DNA of 64,000 nt from a bacterium D16-56 (lineage in GTDB: Bacteria > Bacillota > Clostridia > Lachnospirales > Lachnospiraceae). The notes under the pieces are model-generated. The model saw only the letters and a list, made by a program, of their open reading frames with translations. It was not told the origin of the DNA and ran no database searches. The number at the start of each line of letters is the position of its first letter. Position 1 is the first letter of the stretch. Positions 1-9,511 of the stretch are shown in pieces. The stretch spans positions 1 through 64,000 of the forward strand of contig RAYY01000009.1 in NCBI GenBank assembly GCA_003611875.1, in the 5' to 3' direction. A program made the translations under genes and the position numbers.

Positions 1-2
1 AG

Positions 3-47
3 CTACAGGAAGAGTCAGAAGAACACTGGGATTTTCTGGCTTCTTAG
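3..47 (+). CDS. Possible C-terminal end of a gene entering from the left edge
   Basis: Plus-strand frame 3 is open from the window edge and reads LQEESEEHWDFLAS before a TAG stop at 45-47. The acidic, Trp-containing composition looks like a coding C-terminus, but 14 residues are too few to identify a family. It would converge on the amidohydrolase that ends at 144. It could equally be chance. Confidence 0.25.
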   Translation, partial: LQEESEEHWDFLAS

Positions 48-143
48 TCGTACAAACTTTCAACTGTCAAGTTAATTATATTTTCTTCAATGATTTATAA
101 TTATAAAGGTTGGAACGGTTCCAAGGTCAAGACATTTTTCCGT

Positions 144-1454
144 TCACTCCATCATCCTTTTCATAATCCGGCTGGCCTTCTCATAAATCTCCTCCGGCTC
201 TGTGCCCACAAAAAACTTCCCGTCCTCGTAGAGCACCCGCCCATTGACCATGGTCAGCTTTACATTGGCTTTGCTGCCGCTGTACACCAGATTCTTCACC
301 ACATTGTTGATCGGCTGCATATTCGGCTGCTTTAAATCAACCACGATCAGATCCGCCAGCTTTCCCTCTGCCAAACAGCCGCAGTCTGTCAGCCCCATCC
401 CACGGGCGCCGCCGGACACAGCCATTTTTAAAACCTCTCCGGCAGGCACTGCCGCCGCATTTTCCTCCTTCAGCTTGGCCAGTCCAGTCACCAAAAACAT
501 TTCCCGAAACATATCCAGACAGTTATTGCTGGCAGGTCCATCCGTACCGATGGCAATCCTTACCCCCGCGTCAAGCATATCCGAAATCCTGGCTATTCCG
601 CTTGACAATTTGGTATTGGAACCGGGATTTGTCACAGCGGTCAGCCCTCTGTCCCGGAAAATACGGATATCCTCATCCGTCATATGAATACAATGATATC
701 CGCCTCCTCCATACTGAAACATCCCAAGAGAATCCAAATAAGCAGTAGGAGTCTTTCCATGGCGTCCGATACACTCCTCCACCTCTCGCCTAGTCTCCGA
801 ATTGTGGGCAAATACCGGTGCCTGGTATTTCTCCGACAGTGCCGCCACCTTCTTTAAAAGCTCCTCTGAGGTAGTATACTCCCCGTGAAATCCCAGTTGA
901 TATCCAATCAGTTCATGGTAATCACGAAACCGCAGATACTCCTGCTCCATCTCCTCCGGACTGGAATTAAAATTATTCAGGCTGCTGACCATCACTGTCC
1001 GAAACCCACAATCTATTGATGCCCTGGCAATCATCTCCGGATGAAAATACATATCAAAATTAGAGGTAATACCGCTGGTCAAATACTCTAGGATCGCCAG
1101 CTTGGACAGCTCATAGATATCCTCCCCTGTCAGCTTTGCCTCCATTGGAAACACCTGCTTCTCCAGCCACTCCTGCAAAGGCAGGTCATCCGCATAGGAC
1201 CGGAGAAAGGTCATGGCCGAATGAGTATGGGCATTGGCAAAACCCGGCATAATCAGATTCCCGTCCAGATCAATCTCCCGATCCCAAGACATCTCTCCAC
1301 GCAAAACAGCCTGACTGCCGGCTTTACCGCCTTCCTGTACGCCATTCTCCCCCACATACACGATCCGGTTCCCCTGAACCCATACCTCTCCCCTTCGTAC
1401 CTCCATATCCCCATCCATGGCCAAAATTCTTCCGTTATAAAACCGAACCCTCAT
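144..1454 (-). CDS. Amidohydrolase, MTA/SAH/5'-deoxyadenosine deaminase type
   Basis: Predicted metal-dependent cytoplasmic deaminase of the MtaD/DadD/SsnA group, which converts adenosine-type nucleosides (methylthioadenosine, S-adenosylhomocysteine, 5'-deoxyadenosine) to inosine-type products with release of ammonia. The amidohydrolase metal ligands are visible: the HTH pair at H76 and H78, H190 in GFHGEYTT, H217 in FAHNSE and D305 in GTDG. The stretch after the first motif (FLRSYADDLPLQEW) is typical of the MTA deaminase subgroup. Length of 436 residues is normal. The ATG follows AAGGAGGAAGGA. It is the last gene of the nucleoside ABC importer operon, 38 nt after the permease, which suggests it acts on the imported nucleoside. 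The exact substrate cannot be read from sequence; guanine or another nucleobase is a weaker alternative. Confidence 0.85.
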   Translation of the reverse strand: MRVRFYNGRILAMDGDMEVRRGEVWVQGNRIVYVGENGVQEGGKAGSQAVLRGEMSWDREIDLDGNLIMPGFANAHTHSAMTFLRSYADDLPLQEWLEKQVFPMEAKLTGEDIYELSKLAILEYLTSGITSNFDMYFHPEMIARASIDCGFRTVMVSSLNNFNSSPEEMEQEYLRFRDYHELIGYQLGFHGEYTTSEELLKKVAALSEKYQAPVFAHNSETRREVEECIGRHGKTPTAYLDSLGMFQYGGGGYHCIHMTDEDIRIFRDRGLTAVTNPGSNTKLSSGIARISDMLDAGVRIAIGTDGPASNNCLDMFREMFLVTGLAKLKEENAAAVPAGEVLKMAVSGGARGMGLTDCGCLAEGKLADLIVVDLKQPNMQPINNVVKNLVYSGSKANVKLTMVNGRVLYEDGKFFVGTEPEEIYEKASRIMKRMME

Positions 1455-1492
1455 TCCTTCCTCCTTTTCTGCCGTCTATTCCCTGACTATCC

Positions 1493-2452
1493 TTACCTCT
1501 TCCCCTTATCATAAATCTCCCCCAACGCCCTGGGCGACCGATTATACCGGGAAAAGAATACCAAAAGAAGCAGGGTCACCACATAAGGCAGGGTCATCAC
1601 CAGATCCGAATAGCTGCTGGGCATCTGCATTTTCTGCACCAGATAATACCCTCCAGACCGTGCAAACCCAAACAGCAGGCAAGACCCCAAAGTAGGAAGA
1701 ATCGTCCAGTTTCCAAAAATCAAAGCCGCAATGGCCAAATACCCATACCCCACATAAATGCTGGAAGAAAAATTTGCAGAAATAGAGTAGGCAAAACAAA
1801 TCCCTGCCAGCCCGGATAATCCCCCGGACACCATCACAGCCACAAGACGCACCTTCCCCACATCCACTCCCGCTGCATCCACTGCGTGAGGATTATCCCC
1901 GCAGGCACGCAGATTCATGCCATACCGGGTTTTATACATCACATACCAGGCAGCCAGAGCCACCAATACAATAATAACCTCAAAGGGATACAAATCCTTA
2001 AACACAGCCCCCAGAACCGGAATCTGAGACAGCCCGGGAACCGTGATCCGTGCCGACACTCCCAGTACAAACTTATCTGACGCCGCCCCAAACACACTGC
2101 GGTTTAAATACTTGGTCAGAAAAGCCGTCAAAGCCATAGCCAAAATATTGATCACCACACCGCTGATCACCTGGTTAGCCTTAAACCGGATACACAAAAG
2201 AGCATGAAGCAGCGAATAAAGCGTACCGCCCACCACCGCAAAAATCACAGCCAGATAAAAAGGCGCCTGAGATTGATCCGAAAAGCTTCCCGCTGCCAGC
2301 ACTGCCGCCAGTGCGCCGGTAAAAGCCCCTACTCCCTGTAATCCCTCCAAAGCCAGATTGGTAATCCCGCTTTTTTCACTGTAGATTCCGCCGATAGCCA
2401 TAATAAACAATGGCAGGGAAAATGATAATCCATCAATGATAATCCTGTCCAT
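1493..2452 (-). CDS. Nucleoside-type ABC transporter permease (second subunit)
   Basis: Integral membrane permease of the BPD_transp_2 family (RbsC/NupQ/YufQ-like), 319 residues with about eight to ten hydrophobic segments. The early stretch YSEKSGITNLALEGLQ is a hallmark of the second permease of BMP-type nucleoside importers. The start overlaps the stop of the preceding permease (TGATG), indicating translational coupling. It would pair with the neighbouring permease and the double ATPase to move purine nucleosides or modified nucleosides inward. A simple-sugar substrate is possible for the family but is less likely beside a BMP-type binding protein and a nucleoside deaminase. Confidence 0.9.
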   Translation of the reverse strand: MDRIIIDGLSFSLPLFIMAIGGIYSEKSGITNLALEGLQGVGAFTGALAAVLAAGSFSDQSQAPFYLAVIFAVVGGTLYSLLHALLCIRFKANQVISGVVINILAMALTAFLTKYLNRSVFGAASDKFVLGVSARITVPGLSQIPVLGAVFKDLYPFEVIIVLVALAAWYVMYKTRYGMNLRACGDNPHAVDAAGVDVGKVRLVAVMVSGGLSGLAGICFAYSISANFSSSIYVGYGYLAIAALIFGNWTILPTLGSCLLFGFARSGGYYLVQKMQMPSSYSDLVMTLPYVVTLLLLVFFSRYNRSPRALGEIYDKGKR

Positions 2453-3594
2453 CAGCCCTTCCCCCTTTCTTCCTCCAGCTCATCCTTAAAATTCTTCACC
2501 TTATACCGGATAAATACCCCGCAGGCAGAAAACAAAAGTATCACGCCTGTAATCACAGACGCAATCTCTGACTCCAGCCCAGAGGAAGAATTCATATACG
2601 TGCTTCCCTTGCTTATAATGGTAATCAGAAACGAAGAAAAAATAATCCCCACAGGATTGCTGTTAGCCAAAAGAGACACTGCAATGGCATCAAATCCCGT
2701 GCTGGGAAGCACTCTCGGCTGAATGGACCCAAAATACCCCAAATAATAGGTCACTCCCGCCAATCCTGCCAGTCCCCCGGAAATGATCATAGAAGCCACC
2801 ACATTCCTTCCCACATTGATTCCTGCATACCTTGCTGCATTTCGGCTGGTGCCCACACATTTGATCTCATAACCAAATACTGTCCGGTCCAGCAGAAATT
2901 TGATCAGCACTGCCGTAATCACTGCCAGCACAATTCCCAAAGGAATGTCCATTTTCAGGTTCCCTACCGGCGTATCCATAAGCGTCAGCCGCGCTGCCTT
3001 GGACACTGCATTGGATTGCCTGGACACTGGATTTACATAGTAGGTATTGATAAAAAAGCTGATCACATACTGAGCTATGTAGTTGATCATAATGGAAGAA
3101 ACCACTTCATTAATGTTAAACTGGTGCTTCAGCCATCCGATCAATCCGCCTACAGACGCCCCGGCTAAGATCCCAACCACCAGCACCAAAGGCTTTGCCG
3201 CCGGAGCTGCCAGAGAGCTGTATCCCACAATCAAAGTAGTGAGAAATCCTGCCGTCAGCATCTGCCCGGAAACCCCGATGTTAAAAAGCCCTGCCCGAAG
3301 CGCCACTGCCACAGAAAGAGATGCAAACAGCATAGGGGTCCAGGCATTGAGAAAGCTGGTAAAGTCCGTCAGCATACTCTTATATCCGGCATAAGAAGGC
3401 TTCGGCAAAAGCCCGGATCCCTGGAGAAGATTCTGGTAAGCCACAGCCGGATTCTTTCCCAAAAACAGAATTACCACTGCTCCTGCAAGCAAGCTTAAGG
3501 CAATGGCAAAAAGCGGAATTGTCACCGCCTGCTGCCGCTCGTTCCCCAATATGCGGACCATCCCCCGCTTAAATCCACGGCTAATTCCCTTCAT
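2452..3594 (-). CDS. Nucleoside-type ABC transporter permease (first subunit)
   Basis: Membrane permease of 380 residues in the BPD_transp_2 family, YufP/NupP-like. It has a long cytoplasmic N-terminus before the first membrane segment, and contains GLFNIGVSGQM and NINEVVSSIMINYIA, which are conserved in the first permease of BMP-dependent importers. The start overlaps the end of the ATPase gene by 14 nt, and its stop overlaps the next permease start, so the four transporter genes are tightly coupled. Likely forms the heterodimeric channel with the permease at 1493-2452. Confidence 0.9.
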   Translation of the reverse strand: MKGISRGFKRGMVRILGNERQQAVTIPLFAIALSLLAGAVVILFLGKNPAVAYQNLLQGSGLLPKPSYAGYKSMLTDFTSFLNAWTPMLFASLSVAVALRAGLFNIGVSGQMLTAGFLTTLIVGYSSLAAPAAKPLVLVVGILAGASVGGLIGWLKHQFNINEVVSSIMINYIAQYVISFFINTYYVNPVSRQSNAVSKAARLTLMDTPVGNLKMDIPLGIVLAVITAVLIKFLLDRTVFGYEIKCVGTSRNAARYAGINVGRNVVASMIISGGLAGLAGVTYYLGYFGSIQPRVLPSTGFDAIAVSLLANSNPVGIIFSSFLITIISKGSTYMNSSSGLESEIASVITGVILLFSACGVFIRYKVKNFKDELEEERGKG

Positions 3595-5167
3595 CCGACT
3601 TCACCCCCATCATAAATTCTCCCACTTCATTGGCAGTCAGCGCTGCCCTGTCTGCAATCTTTTGGATCTTTCCATTGTAAATAACACCGATCGTATCTGC
3701 CAAATCCATGATCTCATCCAGCTCCAGAGAGATCAGAAGAATGGCTTTTCCCCCGTCCCTCTCCTGTATAATCTGGCGGTGAATATTCTCAATCGCTCCG
3801 ATGTCCAGGCCCCGGGTAGGCTGCACGAAGATCATCAGCGGAGACTTCAGCTCAATCTCCCGTCCGATAATCGCCTTCTGCTGATTGCCGCCGCTCATAG
3901 AACGAACTACGGTTCCCACACCCTGTCCGCTTCGAATGTCATACCGCTCAATCAATTCCTCTCCATACCGGGTAAATTCTCCCTGGTTTAAAATCCCCCT
4001 TTTGGAAAACGGCTCCTTAAAATAATCCTTCAGGGCAAGATTTTCCTCTAAGGTAAAGTCCAGCACCAGGCCATAAGCCTGCCGATCCTCCGGAATGTAG
4101 GAAATGCCCTCCAAAGTACGCCTGCGGATACTGTAACCGGTAATATCCGTCCCATTCAGCAGAATGCTTCCCTCTGATGCTTTCATAAGCCCGGCAACCG
4201 CATCCGCAATCTCCACCTGCCCGTTGCCGGAAACCCCTGCAATGGCAAAGATCTCCCCTCCCCGCACGGAAAAGGACACATCCTTTACCACCTCAAAGCC
4301 ATCCTGGTTCTTCACGGTCAGATTCTTTACTTCCAAAACCGTGCCTTTATATTCCGGTTCCTTTTTCTCTACGGTAAAGTTTACCTCACGTCCCACCATC
4401 AGATTGGCCATGGTCTTTGTGGAGGTCAGGGCCACATCCAGCACATCCACCAGCCTTCCGCGGTTCAGTATCCCGCAGCGATCCGCCACCTTCTTGATCT
4501 CCTCCAGCTTATGGGTGATCAAAATAATGGTCTTTCCGTTCTCCCGAAGCCCCCGGATAATATCCAGCAAGAACTCGATCTCCTGAGGCGTCAGCACGGC
4601 TGTAGGCTCGTCAAATATCAGAATCTCTGCTTCCCGGTAAAGCATTTTCAGAATCTCCACCCTCTGCCTTACAGACACATTCAGATTCTCGATCACATCC
4701 GCAGGATTGACCTCCAGACCATATTTCCGGGAAAGCTCTGCCACCTTTTGATCTGCCTTTTTTATATCCATATAGGGCAGGATTCCAAACAGCCGGTCTT
4801 TATTTTCCAGCCCCAAAATAATGTTCTCCGTAATGGTGTAATTTTCCACCAGCTTAAAATGCTGATGTACCATGCCGATATTCAGCCTGGTGGCATAGCT
4901 GGGCGATGTGATCCTCTCTTTTTTTCCCCGGATGATAATCTCCCCCTCATCCGGCTCGTACATCCCAAACAGCATACTCATCAATGTGGACTTTCCTGCC
5001 CCGTTCTCCCCTAGAAGGGCAAAAATCTCACCTTTTCTGATCTGCAGCGTCACGTCGTCATTGGCCACGATTCCCGGGAAGCGTTTGGTAATATGATTCA
5101 TCTGGATAATCCAGTCAGCTTCCTTGCCCGTGTGCTTTCCCGGACGCTCTGTAATATTCTCCGACAT
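3581..5167 (-). CDS. Nucleoside-type ABC transporter ATP-binding protein (double cassette)
   Basis: 528-residue protein with two tandem ABC domains, as in YufO/NupO, RbsA and MglA. The first half has Walker A GENGAGKS and Walker B ILIFDEPTAVL. The second half has a degenerate Walker A (GVSGNGQVE), the signature SGGNQQK and a Walker B-like LMIFVQPTRGLD. Loss of the canonical second Walker A is normal for this family. The start follows GAGGAGGAACGGC. It energises import through the two downstream permeases. A terminator-like hairpin separates it from the binding-protein gene, so it is probably made at a lower level than the lipoprotein. Confidence 0.92.
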   Translation of the reverse strand: MSENITERPGKHTGKEADWIIQMNHITKRFPGIVANDDVTLQIRKGEIFALLGENGAGKSTLMSMLFGMYEPDEGEIIIRGKKERITSPSYATRLNIGMVHQHFKLVENYTITENIILGLENKDRLFGILPYMDIKKADQKVAELSRKYGLEVNPADVIENLNVSVRQRVEILKMLYREAEILIFDEPTAVLTPQEIEFLLDIIRGLRENGKTIILITHKLEEIKKVADRCGILNRGRLVDVLDVALTSTKTMANLMVGREVNFTVEKKEPEYKGTVLEVKNLTVKNQDGFEVVKDVSFSVRGGEIFAIAGVSGNGQVEIADAVAGLMKASEGSILLNGTDITGYSIRRRTLEGISYIPEDRQAYGLVLDFTLEENLALKDYFKEPFSKRGILNQGEFTRYGEELIERYDIRSGQGVGTVVRSMSGGNQQKAIIGREIELKSPLMIFVQPTRGLDIGAIENIHRQIIQERDGGKAILLISLELDEIMDLADTIGVIYNGKIQKIADRAALTANEVGEFMMGVKSDEGN

Positions 5168-5216
5168 GCCGTTCCTCCTCTATTTGAATTGAGATCTGTT
5201 GCAGAAACTTTCATAG

Positions 5217-5269
5217 CAAAAATCCCGGCTCATAGGCATCCAAAACAGAATCCTACAAGCCGGGATTTT
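5217..5269 (-). terminator. Intercistronic terminator/attenuator after the BMP lipoprotein gene
   Basis: On the minus strand the arms AAAATCCCGGCT and AGCCGGGATTTTT enclose a loop of about 28 nt, ending in a T-run. It lies between the binding-protein stop (5278) and the ATPase start (5167). Partial read-through would give more binding protein than membrane complex, a common arrangement for ABC importers. Confidence 0.7.
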
Positions 5270-5277
5270 CTCAGCTC

Positions 5278-6510
5278 TTATTTAAGCCCCGGAAAATCAT
5301 CCGGCTGAATCTCATTAAAATTGGCCGCCGGAACAATGGTTCCATTCTTTACCAATTCATAAGCCTCATCCAGCTTCTCAACTGTCTCTGCAGACATTTG
5401 ATGGCGTCCCTCTTCCTTCACAAAACCAGTGGAATCTGTGTCAGCCCCCAAAAGTGCATTGGCTCCTGCAAAGCTTCCCTCTGTAATCGCTGTAAGCTGC
5501 TTCTCCACATTCATGCCCATCACCTTCAGCCCGGAGGTCAAAATAATGTTCTCAGAGCCATTGGCGCCGTCGTCATACTGATCCACGTCACAGCCGATCA
5601 CCTTCACGCCGGAAGCTTCCTTAGCTGCAGTAAACACGCCGTTTCCTGAGCCGCCTGCTGCCACAAAGATAATGTCGCAGCCCTGGTCAATCAAAGCCTT
5701 TCCTACCACCTTGCCGGTGGCCTCGTCAGCAAAGCTTCCCACATAGTTGCCGCCCACATTGGCATTGGTCACATCGGTTCCTGCATAAGAAGCGATCTCC
5801 ACAATCTCCGCCGCAGCGCCCAGCTTGGCATTGGCATAATTTACACCAGATTCAAAACCATACTGATAGTTTACATTAGACGGATAAGCGATTCCGTTAA
5901 CCACAGCCACCTTGCCGGTCTTGGTCTCCAAAGCCGCTGCCATCCCCGCGAAAAATCCGCTCTCCTGCTCCTTAAACTGCATGGCGTATACATTGTCACA
6001 GGCAATCTCTGTGCCCTCTGCATCTGTGGGATAGGAATCTACCAGCAAAAACTTCACATCCGGATTGTCGTTGGCAATAGCCCCGATTGCCGCAAACTGG
6101 AATCCGCAGCACACAATCACGTCATAATCCGCCACAATATCCTGTACAGCCTGTACGGCGGCAGCCGTATCGCCGGTCTCCTCCCGTACCGGTGTCACCA
6201 CAGCATCCGGGTGGGACTCAATAAATGCCAGAATCCCATTGTAATTGTCCTCATTAAAGGAACCGTCATCCACACCTGACGGGCTGCTGACAATAGCGAT
6301 CTTCAAAGCGCCGCCTGCCGCCTCGCCCTTTGCCTCACCCTCTGCGGGAGCTTCCCCTTCTGCCGGAGCCTGGCTTTCTGCCGCCCCGCCTGAAGTCTCG
6401 GTCTGCGCTGCTGTGGAAGCCGACTCCTGGGAACCGCCTCCTCCGCCGCAGCCTGCTAACAGCGTACCGGTCAGCGCCATGGTCATGATCGCACATAACA
6501 TTTTCTTCAT
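5278..6510 (-). CDS. BMP-family nucleoside-binding lipoprotein of an ABC importer
   Basis: 410-residue extracellular lipoprotein. A hydrophobic signal peptide ends in the lipobox LAGCGGG at about residue 21, followed by a Gly/Ser/Glu/Ala/Pro-rich linker to about residue 70. The mature domain then begins LKIAIVSSPSGVDDGSFNED, typical of the Bmp (PnrA/Med) family, which binds purine nucleosides in characterised members. The ATG follows GGAGGACATTTCACA. It heads the transporter operon. The linker repeat APAEGE is low complexity. Substrate identity is inferred from the family and from the deaminase and mtnA neighbours. Confidence 0.92.
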   Translation of the reverse strand: MKKMLCAIMTMALTGTLLAGCGGGGGSQESASTAAQTETSGGAAESQAPAEGEAPAEGEAKGEAAGGALKIAIVSSPSGVDDGSFNEDNYNGILAFIESHPDAVVTPVREETGDTAAAVQAVQDIVADYDVIVCCGFQFAAIGAIANDNPDVKFLLVDSYPTDAEGTEIACDNVYAMQFKEQESGFFAGMAAALETKTGKVAVVNGIAYPSNVNYQYGFESGVNYANAKLGAAAEIVEIASYAGTDVTNANVGGNYVGSFADEATGKVVGKALIDQGCDIIFVAAGGSGNGVFTAAKEASGVKVIGCDVDQYDDGANGSENIILTSGLKVMGMNVEKQLTAITEGSFAGANALLGADTDSTGFVKEEGRHQMSAETVEKLDEAYELVKNGTIVPAANFNEIQPDDFPGLK

Positions 6511-6718
6511 TGTGAAATGTCCTCCTTATTTGGTAAAAATACTTAAAAAACATTACCCCTTTATTTTTACTACGAATTTGGAGAAAAGACAAGAAGTTTT
6601 TAGATTTTTGTCTTCTCAATCGTCCTTGTAAGACTGCTGTTCTCAATAAACCGTTACCTTCTAAATTGCCATTCTCCGTTCCCGGCAAATGGTAAAAAGC
6701 TGCCCTGAGCCTGTGTCT
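6511..6718 (-). promoter_or_regulatory. Upstream region of the nucleoside importer operon
   Basis: This 208-nt gap between mtnA and the lipoprotein gene carries an inverted repeat (GAGAAAAGACAA at 6581-6592 with TTGTCTTCTC at 6608-6617). A weak -35/-10 pair, TTGTCT-N17-TAAAAA, is readable on the minus strand and overlaps the right side of that repeat. The palindrome could be an operator. No purine riboswitch core was recognised. Confidence 0.4.
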
Positions 6719-7789
6719 CTAACCGGCAATAACCCTGGCCAGACTCTCCGTATACGGCGGATAACAAATCCCATGCTCTGTAATAATTGCTGTAATCAGC
6801 GAATGATCCGTCACATCAAACGCCGGATTGTAGCATTTCACTTCTTCCAAGGCCATAGGAGCTTGATAGAACTTTTTCTTGATCTCATCCGGACTGCGAA
6901 GCTCAATCCGAATATCCTCTCCGGTCTTACAGCTTAAATCAACGGTAGAACTAGGTCCCAGCACATAAAAAGGAATGCCATAATGCTTTGCCAAAATCGC
7001 TACCCCGCTGGTTCCGATCTTATTGGCTGTATCCCCGTTGGCCGCCACCCGATCACAGCCCACAAGACATGCCTGAATCCATCCGTTCTTCATCACCAGG
7101 CTTGCCATATTGTCGCAGATCAGCGTCACATCGATCCCTGCCTTCTGTAATTCATAGGAGGTAAGCCGCGCCCCCTGCAGAAGCGGCCTGGTCTCATCGG
7201 CAAATACCTTAAACTCCATCCCCTGCTCCTTCCCCAGAAACAGCGGCCCCAGCGCCGTGCCGTAGCGGGATGTGGCAAGCGGCCCTGCATTACAATGGGT
7301 CAGGATTCCGTCCCCATTCTTTAAAAGCGACAGTCCGTACCCTGATATGGCACGGCACATCTCCATATCCTCCTGCCAAATGGCATTACATTCCGCCTCC
7401 AAAAGCCGTAGGATTTCTTCCACCGGCAATTCCTTATGCTCTGTGACCACCCGCTCCATACGGTTCAGAGCCCAGCTTAAATTCACTGCCGTGGGCCTTG
7501 CCGAATCCAGATATTCCCTGTATTTCCGGAATTGGGAATAAAAGTCATCATAATGATCCGCATCAATGGTCCTCGCCAGAACATAAATACCGAATCCTGC
7601 ACAGATTCCGATGGCAGGCGCCCCCCGTACCTTTAGCTCAAAGATTGCATCATACAGATCCTTGGCAGTCCTTAAGGTCAGATATTCTGCTTTGGACGGA
7701 AGCTGTGTCTGGTCTATGATCACAACCGAAGCCTTATCCTCCCCCAGCCTTACATTGTCAATGTGTGTGACTTGTCTTAAACCATCCAT
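6719..7789 (-). CDS. mtnA: S-methyl-5-thioribose-1-phosphate isomerase
   Basis: Aldose-ketose isomerase that converts 5-methylthioribose-1-phosphate (and, in characterised homologues, 5-deoxyribose-1-phosphate) to the ribulose-1-phosphate form. The family landmarks are present: RGAPAIG near residue 55, catalytic Cys166 in [18 protein letters not shown], and catalytic Asp246 in [16 protein letters not shown]. The ATG at 7789 follows AAAAGGAG; an in-frame GTG at 7846 would add 19 Lys/Glu-rich residues. It lies directly after an alcohol dehydrogenase and a class II aldolase rather than with mtnK/mtnBC/mtnD, so the classical methionine salvage route is not encoded here. The context points to the DHAP-shunt variant. 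Confidence 0.93.
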   Translation of the reverse strand: MDGLRQVTHIDNVRLGEDKASVVIIDQTQLPSKAEYLTLRTAKDLYDAIFELKVRGAPAIGICAGFGIYVLARTIDADHYDDFYSQFRKYREYLDSARPTAVNLSWALNRMERVVTEHKELPVEEILRLLEAECNAIWQEDMEMCRAISGYGLSLLKNGDGILTHCNAGPLATSRYGTALGPLFLGKEQGMEFKVFADETRPLLQGARLTSYELQKAGIDVTLICDNMASLVMKNGWIQACLVGCDRVAANGDTANKIGTSGVAILAKHYGIPFYVLGPSSTVDLSCKTGEDIRIELRSPDEIKKKFYQAPMALEEVKCYNPAFDVTDHSLITAIITEHGICYPPYTESLARVIAG

Positions 7790-7838
7790 TTTATGCTTTT
7801 TCTCCTTTTCTTGGTCTCCCTTACTTCTGCTTTCTTTC

Positions 7839-8816
7839 TCATTCACCCTCTTTCATTCTTTTTTCTTCCTTCCCTCCCACCAAAAGCCCAGACTTAAATG
7901 CCTTGGAGCCAAACGCCTGCTCCCAGTCCTTCAGCTCATAGAATTCCACAGGCGGCAGCTTCACCAGCCCTTTATTCAAAAGCCTTAATGCAGGCTCAAA
8001 GGGACCGCATCGGCTGCCCTGAATCGTCACCTCATTCACCACCAGCCGGCTCATATCTACATGAATGGTTCCCGCGTAAGTACTTTTCAGCACAATCATC
8101 CCCTGCCTGCGCACCAGTCTTGACGCCAGCTCCAGCCCGGACGGCGCTCCGGAGGCTTCCACGATCAGCTCAAAGGTTTCCCCTGTATTCTCTGCCTCCT
8201 CCAGCATCCAGGTCCTTCCCATGCCTGCAAACTGTTCCAGCTTCTTTGGATGCTTTCCAATCACCACCACATCCGCTCCCTGAAGCTGCAGCACGGATGC
8301 AGCCAAAAAAGCAAGACGCCCGTCCCCCACGATTGCCACTGCCATATCAGGGCTGATGTGCACCTGCGCCGGAATCTCCAAAGCCGCAGCCAAAGGCTCT
8401 GTCAGCAGCGCCTCCTTCATGCTCAGCCCGGACGGCACCTCATGCAGCAAATGGGTGGCAAGGGTCATATACTCTCCAAAGCATCCGTCCTTCCCGTCCA
8501 TGCCAATCACCCTGCGCTGCGGACAATGCTTTTCCCTGCCAGTACGACAATAAACACAGTGTCCGCATCCCGCATTCAGCTCCCCCACTACCTGTCGCCC
8601 TATCCAGACAGGATCCGAAGACGCCTCCACAATTCCCACAAACTCATGTCCCATAATCCCTCTGAAATCAGGGCGATAGCCTCTTAGCACTTCCCGGTCC
8701 GTATTGCAGATCCCCGCATAGAGAATCCGAATCAGGCTTTCTCCCTGTGCCGGCACAGGCATGGGCAGATCCTCCCTGTATCCTGCACTCTTTCCGTCAA
8801 AATAAATCCCCTTCAC
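7839..8816 (-). CDS. Zinc-dependent medium-chain alcohol dehydrogenase
   Basis: MDR-superfamily dehydrogenase. Catalytic zinc site residues occur in CNTDRE and GHEFVG; the structural zinc lobe is [15 protein letters not shown]; the nucleotide-binding fold is near [13 protein letters not shown]. The GTG at 8816 is preferred because GGGAG lies 7 nt upstream and the frame then does not overlap the aldolase; an ATG at 8858 is the alternative. Placed between aldolase and isomerase, it most plausibly reduces the aldehyde released by the aldolase (acetaldehyde or methylthioacetaldehyde). That substrate is an inference; sugar-alcohol dehydrogenases share this fold. Confidence 0.85.
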   Translation of the reverse strand: MKGIYFDGKSAGYREDLPMPVPAQGESLIRILYAGICNTDREVLRGYRPDFRGIMGHEFVGIVEASSDPVWIGRQVVGELNAGCGHCVYCRTGREKHCPQRRVIGMDGKDGCFGEYMTLATHLLHEVPSGLSMKEALLTEPLAAALEIPAQVHISPDMAVAIVGDGRLAFLAASVLQLQGADVVVIGKHPKKLEQFAGMGRTWMLEEAENTGETFELIVEASGAPSGLELASRLVRRQGMIVLKSTYAGTIHVDMSRLVVNEVTIQGSRCGPFEPALRLLNKGLVKLPPVEFYELKDWEQAFGSKAFKSGLLVGGKEEKRMKEGE

Positions 8817-8841
8817 GCCTTTGCTCCCTTCTGCTTGGGTT

Positions 8842-9477
8842 TTACTGCAGTTCTTCATACCCTGGAATCACCACCGGCTTCCCACTCTGCAGGGCCATAT
8901 GGAAAATCCTGGCCGTATCCTCCACATAGACACTGTTAATATACGCTGCCTCAATGCTCTCTCCCACTGCCACAACTCCATGATTTGCCATCAGACAGGC
9001 ATTTTTCCGCTCCAGAATCGGCACGGCATTCAACCCCACCTGGGCACTTCCCTGCTGGGCATAGGGACTTACCTCCAGCTTTCCCTTTAAAAACGGAATC
9101 ATCTCAATCAAAACCACCGGAATCTCCTGATGATTCACCGCAAAGCTGGTTGCATAAGGAGAATGGGTATGCACCACTGCCCCTACGTAAGAAAGGTGTT
9201 TGTAAATCTCTGCATGCATCCTCCACTCCGAAGACGGTTTATGACATCCTTCCACCACCTGCCCCTGCAGATCCGTAACTACAATATCCTTTTCCTTCAT
9301 GATCTCGTAATCATAGGAGCTGGGAGTGATCACCATCCACCCCTTTTCCGGCCAATACACGCTCATATTGCCGCTGGTCCCTGCTATCAGCTTTTCCCGA
9401 TATGCCTTTTTTGCCGTCTCCACCACAGCCCGCTTCAATGCTTCCAATTTTTCCGGTTTTTCTGTAAGGATCTCCAT
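8842..9477 (-). CDS. Class II aldolase (fuculose-1-phosphate aldolase family)
   Basis: 211-residue zinc aldolase of the AraD/FucA family. Seen directly: GTSGNMSV near residue 33, TPSSYDY near 51, the catalytic Glu in PSSEWRMH (E84), zinc-ligand histidines in VHTHSPYAT (H103, H105), and a third His in MANHGVVA. The start is placed at 9477 (MEILTEKPE) because the longer frame adds 51 basic residues unlike the family. In the DHAP shunt, this family cleaves 5-methylthioribulose-1-phosphate or 5-deoxyribulose-1-phosphate to DHAP plus an aldehyde. Adjacent mtnA supports that role over L-fucose or rhamnose catabolism, for which no other gene is present. Confidence 0.88.
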   Translation of the reverse strand: MEILTEKPEKLEALKRAVVETAKKAYREKLIAGTSGNMSVYWPEKGWMVITPSSYDYEIMKEKDIVVTDLQGQVVEGCHKPSSEWRMHAEIYKHLSYVGAVVHTHSPYATSFAVNHQEIPVVLIEMIPFLKGKLEVSPYAQQGSAQVGLNAVPILERKNACLMANHGVVAVGESIEAAYINSVYVEDTARIFHMALQSGKPVVIPGYEELQ

Positions 9478-9511
9478 GATGATCTTCCCCTTTCCCTTTG
9501 ATCTGCCGGTT

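Noticed and set aside
110-124. 15-bp palindrome TTGGAACGGTTCCAA after the amidohydrolase stop
   Set aside because: It could be an operator for a gene to the left, but it has no T-run, no clear promoter and only one copy, so it is not annotated.
6511-6718. Purine or SAM riboswitch before the nucleoside importer
   Set aside because: The conserved core of the purine class and the SAM class elements could not be found; only a short palindrome is present.
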